From Rugalucina vietnamica (taxonomy: Eukaryota; Mollusca; Bivalvia; Lucinida; Lucinidae): 64,000 bases of DNA. The notes under the pieces are model-generated. The model ran no database searches. It saw nothing but the letters and a program-made list of their open reading frames with translations, and had not been told where the DNA came from. Location: assembly GCA_964017185.1 (NCBI GenBank), contig OZ024871.1, forward strand, positions 66,096,866-66,160,865, read 5' to 3'. A program made the position numbers and the translations under genes. Below are positions 23,801 through 33,157 of this stretch, in pieces (position 1 is the stretch's first letter; each line of letters starts with the position of its first letter).

Positions 23801-26800
23801 GTGAAATGCCAAAATTCGGAATAAAAACTACCGTGCGTAGATACATGTAACAGTAATTCCATTCCGTTCATACTGGATTATTAATAAGAAATAGTGAAAA
23901 TGTCTACACCTACGATTTTTTATCGCTTTGGGGGAAGCGAAAAGCCGACGACAGGTATCTGGGAAAAAACTTTTACCTCCTTTCTGTGACTTGTTTTTTA
24001 CAGTTAATCGCCTGGGACTGAGGCATCTTCGGTAAATATTATTCTCCGGTATTATCACTTAAACACTTCTATCAAGTTTAACGCAGATAATATCCACAAA
24101 TACAAAATAAAATAACGAAATTATCGCGATAATATTTGAACGTCTTGCAATTGAAATGAGCGGCTTAAAGAGAAAGTGAGTGAGTGACGTCACAGCTTTA
24201 TACTGGTTACCGCGTTCACCGTGTAATTATCGATAAACCGGTAACCATACCCGATAAAGATGGCGATTCACTCAGATGCAGGAAAAAACGAAGGTTTCCC
24301 AACTTTGAATACGAATATTTTGCGTAACAAACCCGATATGCATTCTCTTGTACCAGGAATGAATTTATGATGGTATTTTACGTACATGTATACATACGGC
24401 GTCTTATGCGGTTCCGAATCCATTCCTTTAATAGAGAAGGTATCAAACTGTATGCAGCGAATGTTATTGCACAATTCATTTACTTCTTTATTGTTTCTGC
24501 CGAGTACAACGGGGTTTCTTTTTAGGGTGTCCGACTTATGCATGTTGCATTGGGACTTCAGAGTTCGTATTTTGTATAATATTTTCTTTAGATAACACTA
24601 TAATAATATAATTGTCAATTTCAGCTTGATTGTTATTTATTGCTTCTTCGAGTATCATGAATTTCTTCTTGACGGCATAACAGCACATACTTGACAACCG
24701 TAAGAGCCAGTGTAGCATTTCATCTTTATTCGAAATTAATGGCATTGATCCTTTTTTTTCGACAGTAAAACACATGTTTTGGTCAGTATCTATATAACAT
24801 GCCTCATGTAAACCAAATAAGGTATAAATCTTTCAGAGATTTAAGGAAACCGTTATAAACAAAGAAAATCGACTCATCCGCGTTTTAGGATTTACAGGTA
24901 TGCCGTATTTACCAAAAGTTTTAAAAATTACTACTTATTTCAAAATGCAACGCTATCCAAGGTGCCAGGATAACAGTCGTTTACCTGTCCGTGCGAAATA
25001 AATGGCATATCCTTATTACCATGCATCTATGAATCGACTTACATGTACTACTAGAACAATCAAAACAACAGTACGTTATTTGCAATTGAAATAATTTTAT
25101 TGGCGGTAATGTGCGGCAGTGCCACGTCTTTAGACAAAGCCTCTTTCTTACCCAAACAGACGAAGATCAGCTGTGCCGAATAATACATTAAACTTCCATA
25201 CAATTAAGCTTGATTTAAATGACCATGTCCTCAATCTGACTGTAAACCAAAGAGGGGTACCAGCAATTAAATTAATAAACATACATCACAAACATATTTC
25301 CGAAAAAAAAACTTGAAGAGAAAGATGACAAGCCTGGTTTGTGTCAGATGTTGACAGAACCCCACAGTCATGTTTGCTCATGTTTGATCCGTTTGACATA
25401 GAAAAAAATCATTCATGCTCATATTCTTGCACGACGTTACTCACGTGGATTAACACAACATTTTGCGGTTCCACAAAGAGAAGCTATCTCTACTTCACCA
25501 GGTTCACAGTTCGCCCGACACGCGCCCCCTTTCCTGGTACACTCGTCATCTACATCTAAAGGGAGAGAAAGAGAATGGAAATTGCTTCGGCTCATGAAAA
25601 AATTGTTGGCCATTATGTTCCAACTTGTGGGTGCGGAGAAACTATTGTTTGATTATTTTATGACGTTATCTCTTCAATTGTTGTCCACTAAATTGTGTAT
25701 GTATTGGTTTAGCACGGAGCATAATGCGACAAATGTACATGTATGACAATTTATCAAAATCGGATATTAAATGATTAAATAAATAAATCGTTAGACAGCT
25801 TAAAACCATTCAGCGAATCACCACTTACATTGGAATACCGCCGTGAAGCCGTTTGCCGTCACTGAATCGTCAGTTTTGAACCTTATTGTAAATCCAGTTG
25901 AGATATAGGGGCCTTGGTCTCCGTGTCCACATAGCCTATTTGTGTAGAGACCATTATTGAGCGTCACCTATTGAAAAGAAATCTCTGTAACACTGAGTAA
26001 AACTACATGCAAGTTAACAGCTTAAATGCATATCAGCTGGTAAACTATTTTAGTCAAAAACGTATCAAAACTGTATAATTATTGTTGGCCTGTTTGTCGT
26101 CCCACTGGTAATAGCTGGCCTGTTCGTCGCCCAAGTAAAAACGTCACCGTCTTCGCTGTCCTGTTCGCCATCCCACTGGTATTACTTCATCGTCTTAGCT
26201 GTCCTGTTCGCCGTCCTACTGGTATTACTTCACCGTCTTAGCTGTCCTGTTCGCCGTCCCACTGGTGTTACTTCATCGTCTTAGCTGTCCTGTTCGCCGT
26301 GTTACTGGTATTACTTCACCGTCTTAGCTGTCCTGTTCGCCGTCCCACTGGTATTACATCACCGTCTTAGCTGCCCTGTTCGCCGTCCCACTGATATAAC
26401 TTCACCGTCTTAGCTGTCCTGTTCGCCGTCCCACTGGTATTACTTCATCGTCTTAACTGTCTTGTTCGCCGTCCCACTGGTATTACTTCATCGTCTTAGC
26501 TGTCCTGTTCGCCGTCCCAGTAAAACCGTCACCGTCTTAGCTGGCATGTTTGCCGCCCAATAAAAACGTAACTATCACAGTGAAGTAATGTATCTTCAAT
26601 ATAATCTTCTGTCTGCTTCTCTGCTGTGTCGATTGTCTTGTTTTAGAGTTAGACTAGCCGGATGACTACCTTGTTGGTAGTCGCCTTGCTCTTCAAACGG
26701 AAGAATTCTTTGTGATTCTATTCTTTCCTGCAATGTGTCTGTATAGGGATATAAAAATAATTGCATCTATTCCTGATCCCTCAGTTTTTATACTGAGCCA

Positions 26801-28740
26801 AACATATAACGCAACACGGTTATGACATGTTTTTCACATTTTAATGTTACGTTAGACGGTCTACCTGACATCTATACGTCTATAACAAATGTTAAAATGT
26901 GAGTAAACTTGAATGGTTGGGAGTAAAAATGAGTCTTCAGCTCTGCTTAAAATCGAGCAAAATTGATCGTATGACAGTAAAATTATTCATTGTCTAACAT
27001 GGGATAGGGGTAACCCTGAAAACCGACACTAATTTCTAAGGTACGAATACACGTCACATATCGCATTCTGGAAAATCACAATGCATTTCATTTTTTGCCA
27101 AGACCCTACCCCTGAAAAATGATCAAAATGATCATTTTCTTTGGACGCATAACACAGAATGTTACAAACAAGATCTTATGAGATGTGTCGATTGTCCGAC
27201 AATCTAATTCAGTGGAATATACCCTACCCCTGAAAAATGATCAAAATGATCATTTTCTTTGGACGCATAACACAGAATGTTACAAACAAGATCTTATGAG
27301 ATGTGTCGATTGTCCGGCAATCTAATTCAGTGGAATAAGAGTTTATTTGATACTGTTGTGTACAACAATAAAAATAAACCGATGTTGCGTTATAAGTTTG
27401 GCTCAGTATACTTATTTATTGTATACTATTTTTTTTTTTGCATCTGGCTAAGTTTTAAATCCACCAAAAAGACCTTAGGACTTTCTTAAGATATTCGGAT
27501 CAGAAAAAAGATAAATACCTGCACGTAGTCAAATTGACAAGTCTGTTCATGTTCAACATCAAAGTAAACCAATGTCAAGGATATTTCTCGTCCATCCCCC
27601 AAAATAGTGTAAGAACAATCCTGATTGTTCTCATATGGCGGCTTAAATATGGTTTGAATTTCAGCGGCATAGAATGTCCTATCAGTTCCACAACCTAGTT
27701 AAGTAAAAGGAAAGCTTACCGGGGTCCAGCTGGTGATTTTTCTTTTGCTCCGGAGTTAGTAGGTTATTCGGCGCCCAGGGATCTCCATCGTCGGGCAGCT
27801 TACTCAATCTCTGAGTCCTGGTTTTTGATTCATCAGGATGTTAATCGTGATTTATCTGTTTGTTCTTGATGATTCATTGACTAGTTAGTGATTCCTCACG
27901 AGGACCGAAGAACTAACTAAATGTCATGAACCACTGCAGAAGCTGAGGGTGAGGTTATGGCCATGTAAAACCGATTTAAGCCCGCCAGTAACTTTGTGTT
28001 ACTGATCGTTCCAAGGCGATACTTCTGTGGTGGTTCTTTTTGTTTTATGTCTTGGTGTTTAAACTTTTCTGCTGTTGGCGCCTGATGTATGTTTTCATAT
28101 TTTTAGTTAAGTTTAGGTAACTGAGTGGCCACCTATTAGGAAAATAGCTTCTAATTCGGCTTACGATATAATTTCATGGTATAAGTACCTGATTGTTGGT
28201 TTGGTTTTTCCCACCTCGGTTTTTGGAGTGGGAATCTTTTTCTGATTGCGCCTTTTCCTGATCTTTGCCTACTTGTACAGTTACACAAGATATGTTTTAA
28301 AAAATAAAAAAGAAATCACAAATCAGATAGTAATCATTTTAATTCAGTTATACATGTATTTCAATGAGTTTGTATTGAAAAAAAATTACAATACATACTA
28401 TGGCATGTGAAATTATTGTAACTAGTGGGCCAGGCTAAAAGTCACAGCATTAGATCAAGAAACAAATACGTTATTTAAACATCATTTTGATATCTGTAAT
28501 TGGTATAAACAATAATGGTATAAACAATAAGAATAATTCAGATTCCTGCGCTAAGTTGATTTGAACATGAGCCTGCTTTTCATCCTCGTAAATGTTATAG
28601 GTCTAATTTGACCAGACCCAAAATTAAATTATTCTGAAAATCTTTTCTCGAAATAATCAAGAACCGAACCAGATACCTTGTGTTAACGATGCGGTGCACA
28701 GAAACCCTAAGACGAACAGTATTCCTGGTGTCCAGACCAT
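8706..28740 (-). CDS. Secreted CUB / defensin-like / S1A serine protease gene, nine exons
   Basis: Joined from the minus strand: 28740-28677, 27694-27519, 25967-25829, 25555-25445, 22582-22385, 19768-19675, 19450-19273, 9955-9816, 8879-8706. Every junction has GT/AG and matching phase. Without a 5-bp duplication at 22447-22456 the product would be about 422 residues: signal peptide, one CUB domain, a six-cysteine domain with beta-defensin spacing, an activation site (R before IVGG) and a chymotrypsin-fold protease. The triad is His in TAAHC, Asp in NDVAVIKL and Ser in GDSGGP. Cysteines matching the pairs 42-58, 136-201, 168-182, 191-220 and 1-122 are present. The S1 pocket is not trypsin-like: Gly at 189, Leu at 216 and Ala at 226 by my alignment. 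It is probably secreted as a zymogen, with a role in digestion or immunity (inference). As sequenced it is frameshifted, so it is a pseudogene, a null allele or an assembly error. Confidence 0.85.
8880..9815 (-). other. Protease intron 8
   Basis: The intron is bounded by GTAAGT at 9815 and CAG at 8880. It contains no clear repeat. Open frames near 9282-9536 on either strand match nothing I recognise. Confidence 0.6.
9816..9955 (-). CDS. Protease exon 8
   Basis: Entered in phase 1 (GAT completed across the junction) and left in phase 0 at a GTAAGT donor. It encodes DTGNSSLLQELQIDIVPNSE and then C, continuing to the EHLC and GGMCH segments that precede the active-site serine. The residue equivalent to 189, at the bottom of the S1 pocket, is Gly (GGMCH followed by GDSGGP). 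Trypsins have Asp there. Confidence 0.9.
9956..12170. other. Protease intron 7, left part: 189-bp tandem duplication
   Basis: No gene is seen. Two diverged copies of a unit containing GTTACGTACGTTACC lie at about 10855-11030 and 11043-11215, with the motif at 10924 and 11113 (period 189). A related inverted motif occurs at about 11666. The rest is AT-rich sequence without recognisable features. Confidence 0.6.
12237..13315. mobile_element. Element E copy 1, nested in the left arm
   Basis: Terminal inverted repeats AGGTTTTCGGAAGATTT and AAATCTTCCGAAAACCT bound about 1.08 kb. The sequence interrupted here is uninterrupted in the opposite arm (GGATGAATTTGGTCTC, inverse of about 18965-18980), which gives direct proof of insertion. 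A partial second copy lies at 41869-42490. Confidence 0.8.
13976..18324. other. Interior of the long-arm element; nothing coding recognised
   Basis: AT-rich sequence with no reading frame longer than about 85 codons and none resembling a transposase. Diverged forms of a GTAACRTACGTAAC-like motif recur near 14735, 16403, 17213 and 17952. Confidence 0.5.
19127..19175. repeat. Poly(T) tract
   Basis: Two T runs separated by GTTTATTTA, about 100 bp from protease exon 7. This could be the A tail of a minus-strand retroposon, but no body was identified. Confidence 0.7.
19273..19450 (-). CDS. Protease exon 7: catalytic Asp
   Basis: Begins after TTGTTACAG in phase 0 with HENFENDPNRGLPNDVAVIK, the segment carrying the catalytic aspartate. 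It continues with TFDDTVQPACIPD, which holds the cysteine that ties the catalytic domain to the propeptide, and NCWITGWGDTR. It is left in phase 1 at GTTTGT. Confidence 0.92.
19675..19768 (-). CDS. Protease exon 6
   Basis: A 94-nt exon encoding NNAGMKVVVGEHHTGNLPSH followed by GEDIGVDRIIL, the usual surface-loop strand between the catalytic His and Asp of S1A proteases. The acceptor is AATTGTAG and the donor GTAGGT. The phase runs from 2 (codon completed by the first base) to 0. Confidence 0.9.
19769..20447. other. Protease intron 5, left part
   Basis: No feature is recognised here except a short duplication-like block around 20220-20380. It ends with the TTA at 20445-20447 taken as the target-site duplication of the foldback element. 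Confidence 0.4.
20448..22360. mobile_element. Foldback element FB1 (possible PIF/Harbinger type)
   Basis: Inverted termini begin AGCCCCGTTCTCACTGTCCC on the left, with the inverse on the right, and are flanked by TTA at 20445-20447 and 22361-22363. The arms (about 20455-20800 and 21905-22350) are arrays of a degenerate ~10-bp motif around CCCCGGTT. The interior includes a tRNA-like box-B-bearing fragment near 21060-21120 (GGGGATCGAACCCGGGAC). A TTA duplication fits the TWA target of PIF/Harbinger elements, but no transposase is seen. The right end lies only 24 bp from the donor of protease exon 5. Confidence 0.7.
22385..22582 (-). CDS. Protease exon 5: activation site and catalytic His, frameshifted
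   Basis: It encodes DCGQVPKSGSFSSGTR, then IVGGSEAERHSWPWQVSLQD and QWNYH, and after a frame change HFCGGSVVTDRWVVTAAHC ending VNG. The exon is 198 nt, whereas the flanking phases need 193. The excess is a 5-bp tandem duplication (ATGGT twice on the plus strand at 22447-22456). Removing one copy restores the family consensus YHFCGGS. As sequenced, the upstream frame reaches TAA just before the exon end, so the product would lack the whole catalytic triad. Confidence 0.9.
22583..22919. other. Protease intron 4, left end
   Basis: No feature is recognised in this stretch. Confidence 0.4.
22920..24195. mobile_element. TIR element of about 1.28 kb
   Basis: A perfect 24-bp inverted repeat (22920-22943 and 24172-24195, with the core GTGACGTCACTCACTCAC) bounds this segment. 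The interior has a 73-bp tandem duplication at 23317-23462 (GATCAAACGATTTAAAG to GTGTCTTTAT). No transposase is seen. Flanking duplications were not resolved. Confidence 0.55.
24196..25444. other. Protease intron 4, right part
   Basis: Only short random frames are seen. No repeat family or exon was recognised. Confidence 0.4.
25445..25555 (-). CDS. Protease exon 4: six-cysteine domain with beta-defensin spacing
   Basis: A 111-nt exon with both boundaries in phase 1, so it is a symmetric module. It encodes VDDECTRKGGACRANCEPGE, then VEIASLCGTAKCCVNP. The cysteines follow C-x6-C-x3-C-x10-C-x4-C-C, which fits the beta-defensin pattern (as in the C-terminal domain of big defensins). It sits between the CUB domain and the protease propeptide. 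Function is inferred only from spacing: it may be a binding or pro-domain rather than an antimicrobial peptide. The acceptor is CCCTTTAG and the donor GTGAGT. Confidence 0.8.
25556..25828 (-). other. Protease intron 3
   Basis: A short intron of 273 bp, with a GTAAGT donor at 25828 and a TTTAG acceptor at 25556. No repeat is seen. Confidence 0.7.
25829..25967 (-). CDS. Protease exon 3: second half of CUB domain
   Basis: It encodes VTLNNGLYTNRLCGHGDQGP, then YISTGFTIRFKTDDSVTANG and FTAVFQY. This matches the C-terminal half of a CUB domain (LCG, then a strand like FxIRFxTDxSVxxxGF). Phase 0 in, phase 1 out at a consensus GTAAGT. Confidence 0.88.
26085..26570. repeat. 43-bp minisatellite in the CUB intron
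   Basis: About 10-11 tandem copies of a 43-bp unit containing TTAGCTGTCCTGTTCGCCGT and CCCACTGGTATTAC. The outer copies are the most diverged. The array lies in the intron that splits the CUB domain. Confidence 0.85.
26793..27406. mobile_element. Element D copy 1, 614 bp, TA-flanked
   Basis: Inverted termini CTGAGCCAAACATATAACGC on the left and the inverse of CTGAGCCAAACTTATAACGC on the right, flanked by TA at 26791-26792 and 27407-27408. TA duplication suggests the Tc1/mariner type. It contains a 118-bp tandem duplication: ACCCTACCCCTGAAAAATG at 27103 and again at 27221. A larger copy with nested insertions is at 47015-49756. Confidence 0.75.
27519..27694 (-). CDS. Protease exon 2: first half of CUB domain
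   Basis: It encodes GCGTDRTFYAAEIQTIFKPP, then YENNQDCSYTILGDGREISL and TLVYFDVEHEQTCQFDYVQ. This is the N-terminal half of a CUB domain, with C-G at the start, a P-P-Y-E-N-N loop, FDVE and CQFDYV. Phase 1 in after TTAACTAG, phase 0 out at GTATTT. Confidence 0.88.
27717..28283 (+). mobile_element. Solitary Penelope-like element tail
   Basis: It matches the conserved 3' tail that follows the reverse transcriptase at 63178, from ACCGGGGTCCA through GCGCCCAGGGATCTCCATCG and GCCCGCCAGTAACTTTG to TTTGCCTACTTGTAC. On the complement, codons KTRTQRLSKLPDDGDPWAPN stay open. The left end is 22 bp from the acceptor of protease exon 2. Confidence 0.8.
28284..28676. other. Protease intron 1, right part
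   Basis: AT-rich sequence with no feature recognised. It ends at the GTATCT donor of exon 1. Confidence 0.4.
28677..28740 (-). CDS. Protease exon 1: start codon and signal peptide
   Basis: ATG at 28740 begins MVWTPGILFVLGFLCTASLT followed by Q, a signal peptide with a hydrophobic core and a small-residue cleavage region. Phase 1 out at GTATCT. The choice of start is supported by the fit of this phase with exon 2. Confidence 0.85.
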
Positions 28741-28805
28741 TGTGAAAACTCTAATGTTTGCTGGAAAATATGTAGTCAGACCAGGTTTGCCCGGTTACTA
28801 CTAAA

Positions 28806-29052
28806 CATCAGGAAAACATGTCCGTGAAAAGTATACACCCTTGAACCCCACTTTTATTATAATAAAACTGGGGTTTGCAGGGGTATACCTATTTTTCTTA
28901 TTTTTGCTCCAAAACATAGATTGTGGGTACTCGTTAGAACCGCCTCGCCGTCTATGTTTTGAGCAAAAATAAGAAAAAATTCCACTGAAAACTTTCATTT
29001 TTTTACAACTTCAAAAATCCATGTAAAATTGAATGGGCATGTTTTCGTAATG
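28806..29052. mobile_element. MITE B2, 65 bp upstream of the protease start
   Basis: Imperfect inverted termini CATCAGGAAAACATG and CATGTTTTCGTAATG. The centre holds arms containing ACATAGATTGTGGGTACTCG, AACCGCCTCG and a shorter return arm. It occupies the immediate upstream region of the minus-strand gene, so transcription may start in or near it (inference). Confidence 0.8.
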
Positions 29053-29563
29053 AATGAATTTTCTGATGGTCAGATGACGAATTCCCAGCTCATTATACAG
29101 TGTCAAATGCCACGTTTTATTCTCAAAAGTCATATTTTGGCATCGAAGTATCATTCAAGTTATCATATGACCAATTAATCTTCATCTGACATTTGGCCTA
29201 CTCCAGCATGACTTTACAAATATACTTATTCGCAAAAGAAATGCGAAAACAACTAATGTGATTGTTTTTTTGTGTGGTTTTTTTTTTCTTTCAATAATAT
29301 AAAGATATAAATATAACGATATAAATTTCGATAGTCCCGTTAATTCTCTGTCAATCATGACGTTAAAACTTGCTTTAAGACGTTACCGCGAAACAATTAA
29401 GTTATCCCCCATTTCCATAGCTTAAGGGTTATGATGCCCTTAATTACCGTGCAAAAAGTTTGAAAACTGACAGCGAAATTTGAAAGTCATTGGGGAGATA
29501 GTCAGTCAGAAAAATTTATGCCTCCTTCGACGCTTATTTCTTGTATGTGACAACGTTTGTTTT

Positions 29564-29615
<52 letters not shown>

Positions 29616-30689
29616 TATATTGCCATTTTCTATCAAGCCAAGTCAAGTGAATATACATACTCGAAATCTTTTTAGTGCCATAAGATAGCTGTTGACACAC
29701 TGAACTGACAACCAAAGAATCATCATTTGAAAGGCCATAATGTGTTTGTAGGGAACAATAATGACGATTTCAAAACAATAGGCTGACGTCAACAGATAAA
29801 CGCGACCACTGGGAGCGTTGACGAGCGGCATTTTTCAAATCTTTTTGTACGACTTCTTTAGTTTAGACATCCAGCCACTACTAGTACTTCATGCCATCTG
29901 TTTTCATATCGCACATATCAAGAATGCTCTAGATGTAATTTTTAATTTTAATACACGAGCTCGTACACAAACGCCATTGCAATGTCATAATGAAACGTGC
30001 TACAAAACACTAATTTTGGTCGATTTTTATTTACTGTTATAATTCAATAGTCATATCAAATGATCCTTTTCAAGAAAATGGGTTTCAATCTTTTTCGCGT
30101 TTCTCTTTGCGAATAAGTATACATTGTAAATAGACATTTATTTTTTTATTACAATTTCACCCCGCTTTAGAGACTAGGGTCGTTTCTGAGGTCCCTATTT
30201 AGAAAGTATTACATTTAATGTTTTATTACAAATATCATCCAAGTTTAGAGAATAGCTTCGTATCTGAAGCCCCTATTTAGAAAAAGTGGACATTGACCTA
30301 ACTGATGCCTTTTATATTTCATGATATTATCACTTTGACGGCGTACGGGTCTAATAAGATCAATTCCATACGCCGTCATATTGCAGAAAGCTTTGACGGG
30401 GAACAGATACAATCAATCACGTAAAAGATCAAACAAACACATATGTTTGACTCGCTTTAATTAGACGAAAAGAGAACGTTTATTCTGAATGGAAGGTTGC
30501 CCATAGAAATTTAAAAATAAACAATTATAGCGGAAATGAGACGGTGGTCTGGTTCTTGAACCTTCCCAAAAATTATTTTCTAAGTTGGTGAAGTTCCGTT
30601 CATGAAATTTTGGTTGAAAACATATTTTCCTATATTACACATATAGGAAATAGAAATATTTTAGATTTGCTCCCGTCACCCCCGAAACT
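29053..30689. other. No gene recognised; poly(T) and small duplications
   Basis: It contains a poly(T) tract of about 50 bp at about 29563-29612, a short tandem-like pair with CCCTATTTAGAAA near 30200 and 30270, and a hairpin with a GACGGCGTA stem near 30337-30380. No exon is supported. Confidence 0.5.
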
Positions 30690-31780
30690 TGTTTTACCAA
30701 TACACATATCATACGATTATACACATGAAAAATAAAAAATGGACAAATGGACTAAAGATACATGATTCTGAAAACAATGGACCACAGGGTTTAGTCTGCC
30801 CCCACCCCGGATTAATATACATGTATATTACAAAACTATTTAAAGATATCTTCTTACCTGAAACCGATCAAAGCATTTTACATGAAGCATCTATTAGAAG
30901 GAGGGATCAATGCGTCGTAGTGAGACACAAAGCTGAAAATGGAGGTTAATTAAGCAATGTAATATGACCAAGATGGCCGCCATGCCCATATATGCTTTAT
31001 ATCCTTCAAAAATACTCTTCTCCAGAACCAGTAGATCAATTTCAATGAAACTGGGCATGAAGCATCGATGACTAATGTATTACACTGTGTTTATAAATTA
31101 TGACGACCCAGGGGTGACCTTGAACTATTTTACGACAAGGTCAACAAAGGTTTTCTATGCATTTGAATTGTTAAATTGGTAAAAATTGAAGGTAAACACT
31201 TGCAGGAACTGGGCCATTGACTAAAGATACATGTACGTGATTCTGAGAAAATTTGGATCCCTGGAGGTTAGCCTGACCCCACCACAGGGCGGTATATTAC
31301 CTTAATATTTTAAGATCTTTTCTTTTGAAACTGCTTGGCCAATCATAGCCAATCTAATATGAAGCTTTTAAACAGAGAGTGAACCAATGTGTTTATTATT
31401 AATCAAGGTCACATGACTATGCGGGCCACCATGCCCATTCATGGTAAAAATCTTCTCCGGAACTGGTGAACCTATTTCAAGGAAACTTGGCATGTAGCAT
31501 CGGGAATAAAGTACGAAAATGTGTTTATATATATGTATTAATGGAAAAAATAAATATTGTTTAAACCAAAATGTGTTTGTGAGTCATGACCCTGTGATGA
31601 CATTTAGCTGTTTCAAGAAATCGGAAAATTGACAGAATATTGATTATTCTGAAAACATATGACACCAGGGCTTAGTCCGCCCGGCATTGGGGCTATATAC
31701 CGTAATATTCAAACATGTTTATTGGTATCTATAGCAGATCTCAGGTGAGCGTTTACGGGACCACTTGTCCTCTGGTTAAC
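30690..31780 (+). repeat. Second bivalve repeat (family of 5212-6731), 5' incomplete
   Basis: It has the same blocks as the element at 5212 (AATGTGACCAAGATGGCC-like, TTCTCCAGAACC, GGTGACCTTGA) and the same 3' end, CAGGTGAGCGTTTACGGGAC. The opening hairpin is missing. An inverted fragment of the same family follows at about 31785-31905 (GCCATCTTGATCACGTGACC, TTTGGCTTTGATTGGC). Confidence 0.75.
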
Positions 31781-31910
31781 ATATATGGACATGACGGCCA
31801 TCTTGATCACGTGACCTGAATCATTTATACATTTTTTGTGTCGCTTCCTAAGAATGCTCCAGGTGAAGTTTGGCTTTGATTGGCAAAGCGGTTTCCTAGG
31901 AGATGTTATG

Positions 31911-32127
31911 CTCGTTACCGGGCGCTACGTAACACGCGTGCTAATAATGAGAAAACGAATTCCGACCGCAACGAGCATAAGAATAAATGCTTTTACGCGT
32001 TTGAAAATGTGACGAGATTGTAAAATATAGTGCACCATCATTTATTTCGTTTTTTTGCAGATCGTATGTAATAATAGCTATCAAAATGATTTTGTCATTC
32101 ATTAACATTCGCTAGTTTCCTCGGGTA
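31911..32127. mobile_element. MITE family C, copy C2, truncated
   Basis: It matches 4669-4870 (ATGCTCGTTACCGGGCGC, CAACGAGCATAAG, GATTTTGTCATTCATTAAC) and stops after TTTCCTCGGG, where the gag-like region begins. Confidence 0.65.
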
Positions 32128-32199
32128 GCATTATAAGGACACACGGACATTTGGAAATGTCTCTAAAAATATAGATGCATGTGTGCCAGATTGAGCTAT

Positions 32200-33157
32200 A
32201 GGTGTCCAATTTGCTGGTCCATTGAAATATTCCAGTGCAAGAACGCCCGGCAACAAATTAACAAACTTCAAAACCGGAGAACGGTTTGCTGATAAAGTGG
32301 TCCCACAGAAGCCCCTGCCTAATAAGTTAGAGGTTGGAGGGTTCCATGCATCTCTTTATCATTCAGAACAAAAACAAATAAAAGATGACATAGAATGTGG
32401 AAACTGTATGATGAAAGGCCATCTGACAAAAGAGAGTAAAAATGAGGTTGTGTGCTACGAATGTGGAAATACAGGGCACAAAAAGGGTGATGAGTGCTGT
32501 CCCTAATTACAGGGTTTTGATGATGATGGTGATGATGAGTATGATGATGATGTGGATGATGATGGTGATGATCAGAGTGAAAGTGAAGTAAATGAGGATG
32601 TCACTGGCGGATTTACAGGGGTTCAAGGGGTTCGCTCGAACCCCCCTCTGGAGCCAAATTATTTCCTTTTCATGGGGAATTCAAAGACATTTTGAGTGAA
32701 ATTAGGCTGACGAACCCCAATTTTCTACATTTGAACCCCCTTTTAAAAAATCCTGGATCCGCCCCTGGATGTGTATGAAAGTATTGATGAGCAAGGGCAG
32801 GATGAAAGTAATCAGAAGAATGAATCTGCTGAAAAGAATGTGAGCCAAATGATTGGTGAAGCACTCACACCAAAAAGTCATGAGCAGACCCTTTGATTTG
32901 CTACCCCTAAATTAAGTGGAGGTAGTCAGATATTGATCCCAGGATTCTTCACACATAGCCTACAAGCTGGACAGCCTGTCAGTGGTCCAGTAGTCCAGCA
33001 AGAAGAAAGATGGCTGATAGAACCCCTGAAGACAATGGTCAAAACCAAAAAGGTAAAAGAAAGAGTAAGAAAAAGGTACAAGTAGGCAAAGATCAGGAAA
33101 AGGCGCAATCAGAAAAAGATTCCCACTTCAAAAACCGAGGTGGGAAAAAACCAAAAT
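32200..33157 (+). pseudogene. Gag-like zinc-knuckle region of the Penelope-like locus
   Basis: Residues from about 32222 contain FKTGERFADKVVPQKPLPNK and two CCHC-type knuckles: CGNCMMKGHLTKES (last Cys lost) and CYECGNTGHKKGDEC. An Asp-rich stretch follows (32518-32580), then DVYESIDEQGQDESNQKN after a nested MITE. Next comes a Lys-rich C-terminus, MADRTPEDNGQNQKGKRK continuing into KVQVGKDQEKAQSEKD, ending at TAA 33155-33157. Zinc knuckles bind nucleic acid, so this looks like a retroelement ORF1/gag. Stops and an insertion split it. Its last ~30 codons are the complement of the conserved Penelope-like tail, so it points toward the reverse transcriptase on the other strand. Confidence 0.7.
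32602..32766. mobile_element. MITE H1 nested in the gag-like region
   Basis: It has GGCGGATTTACAGGGG at one end and CTGGATCCGCCCCTG at the other, flanked by GGATGT at 32596-32601 and 32767-32772. Removing it rejoins an acidic reading frame (NED to VYESIDEQG). A second copy is at 39143-39268. Confidence 0.75.
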
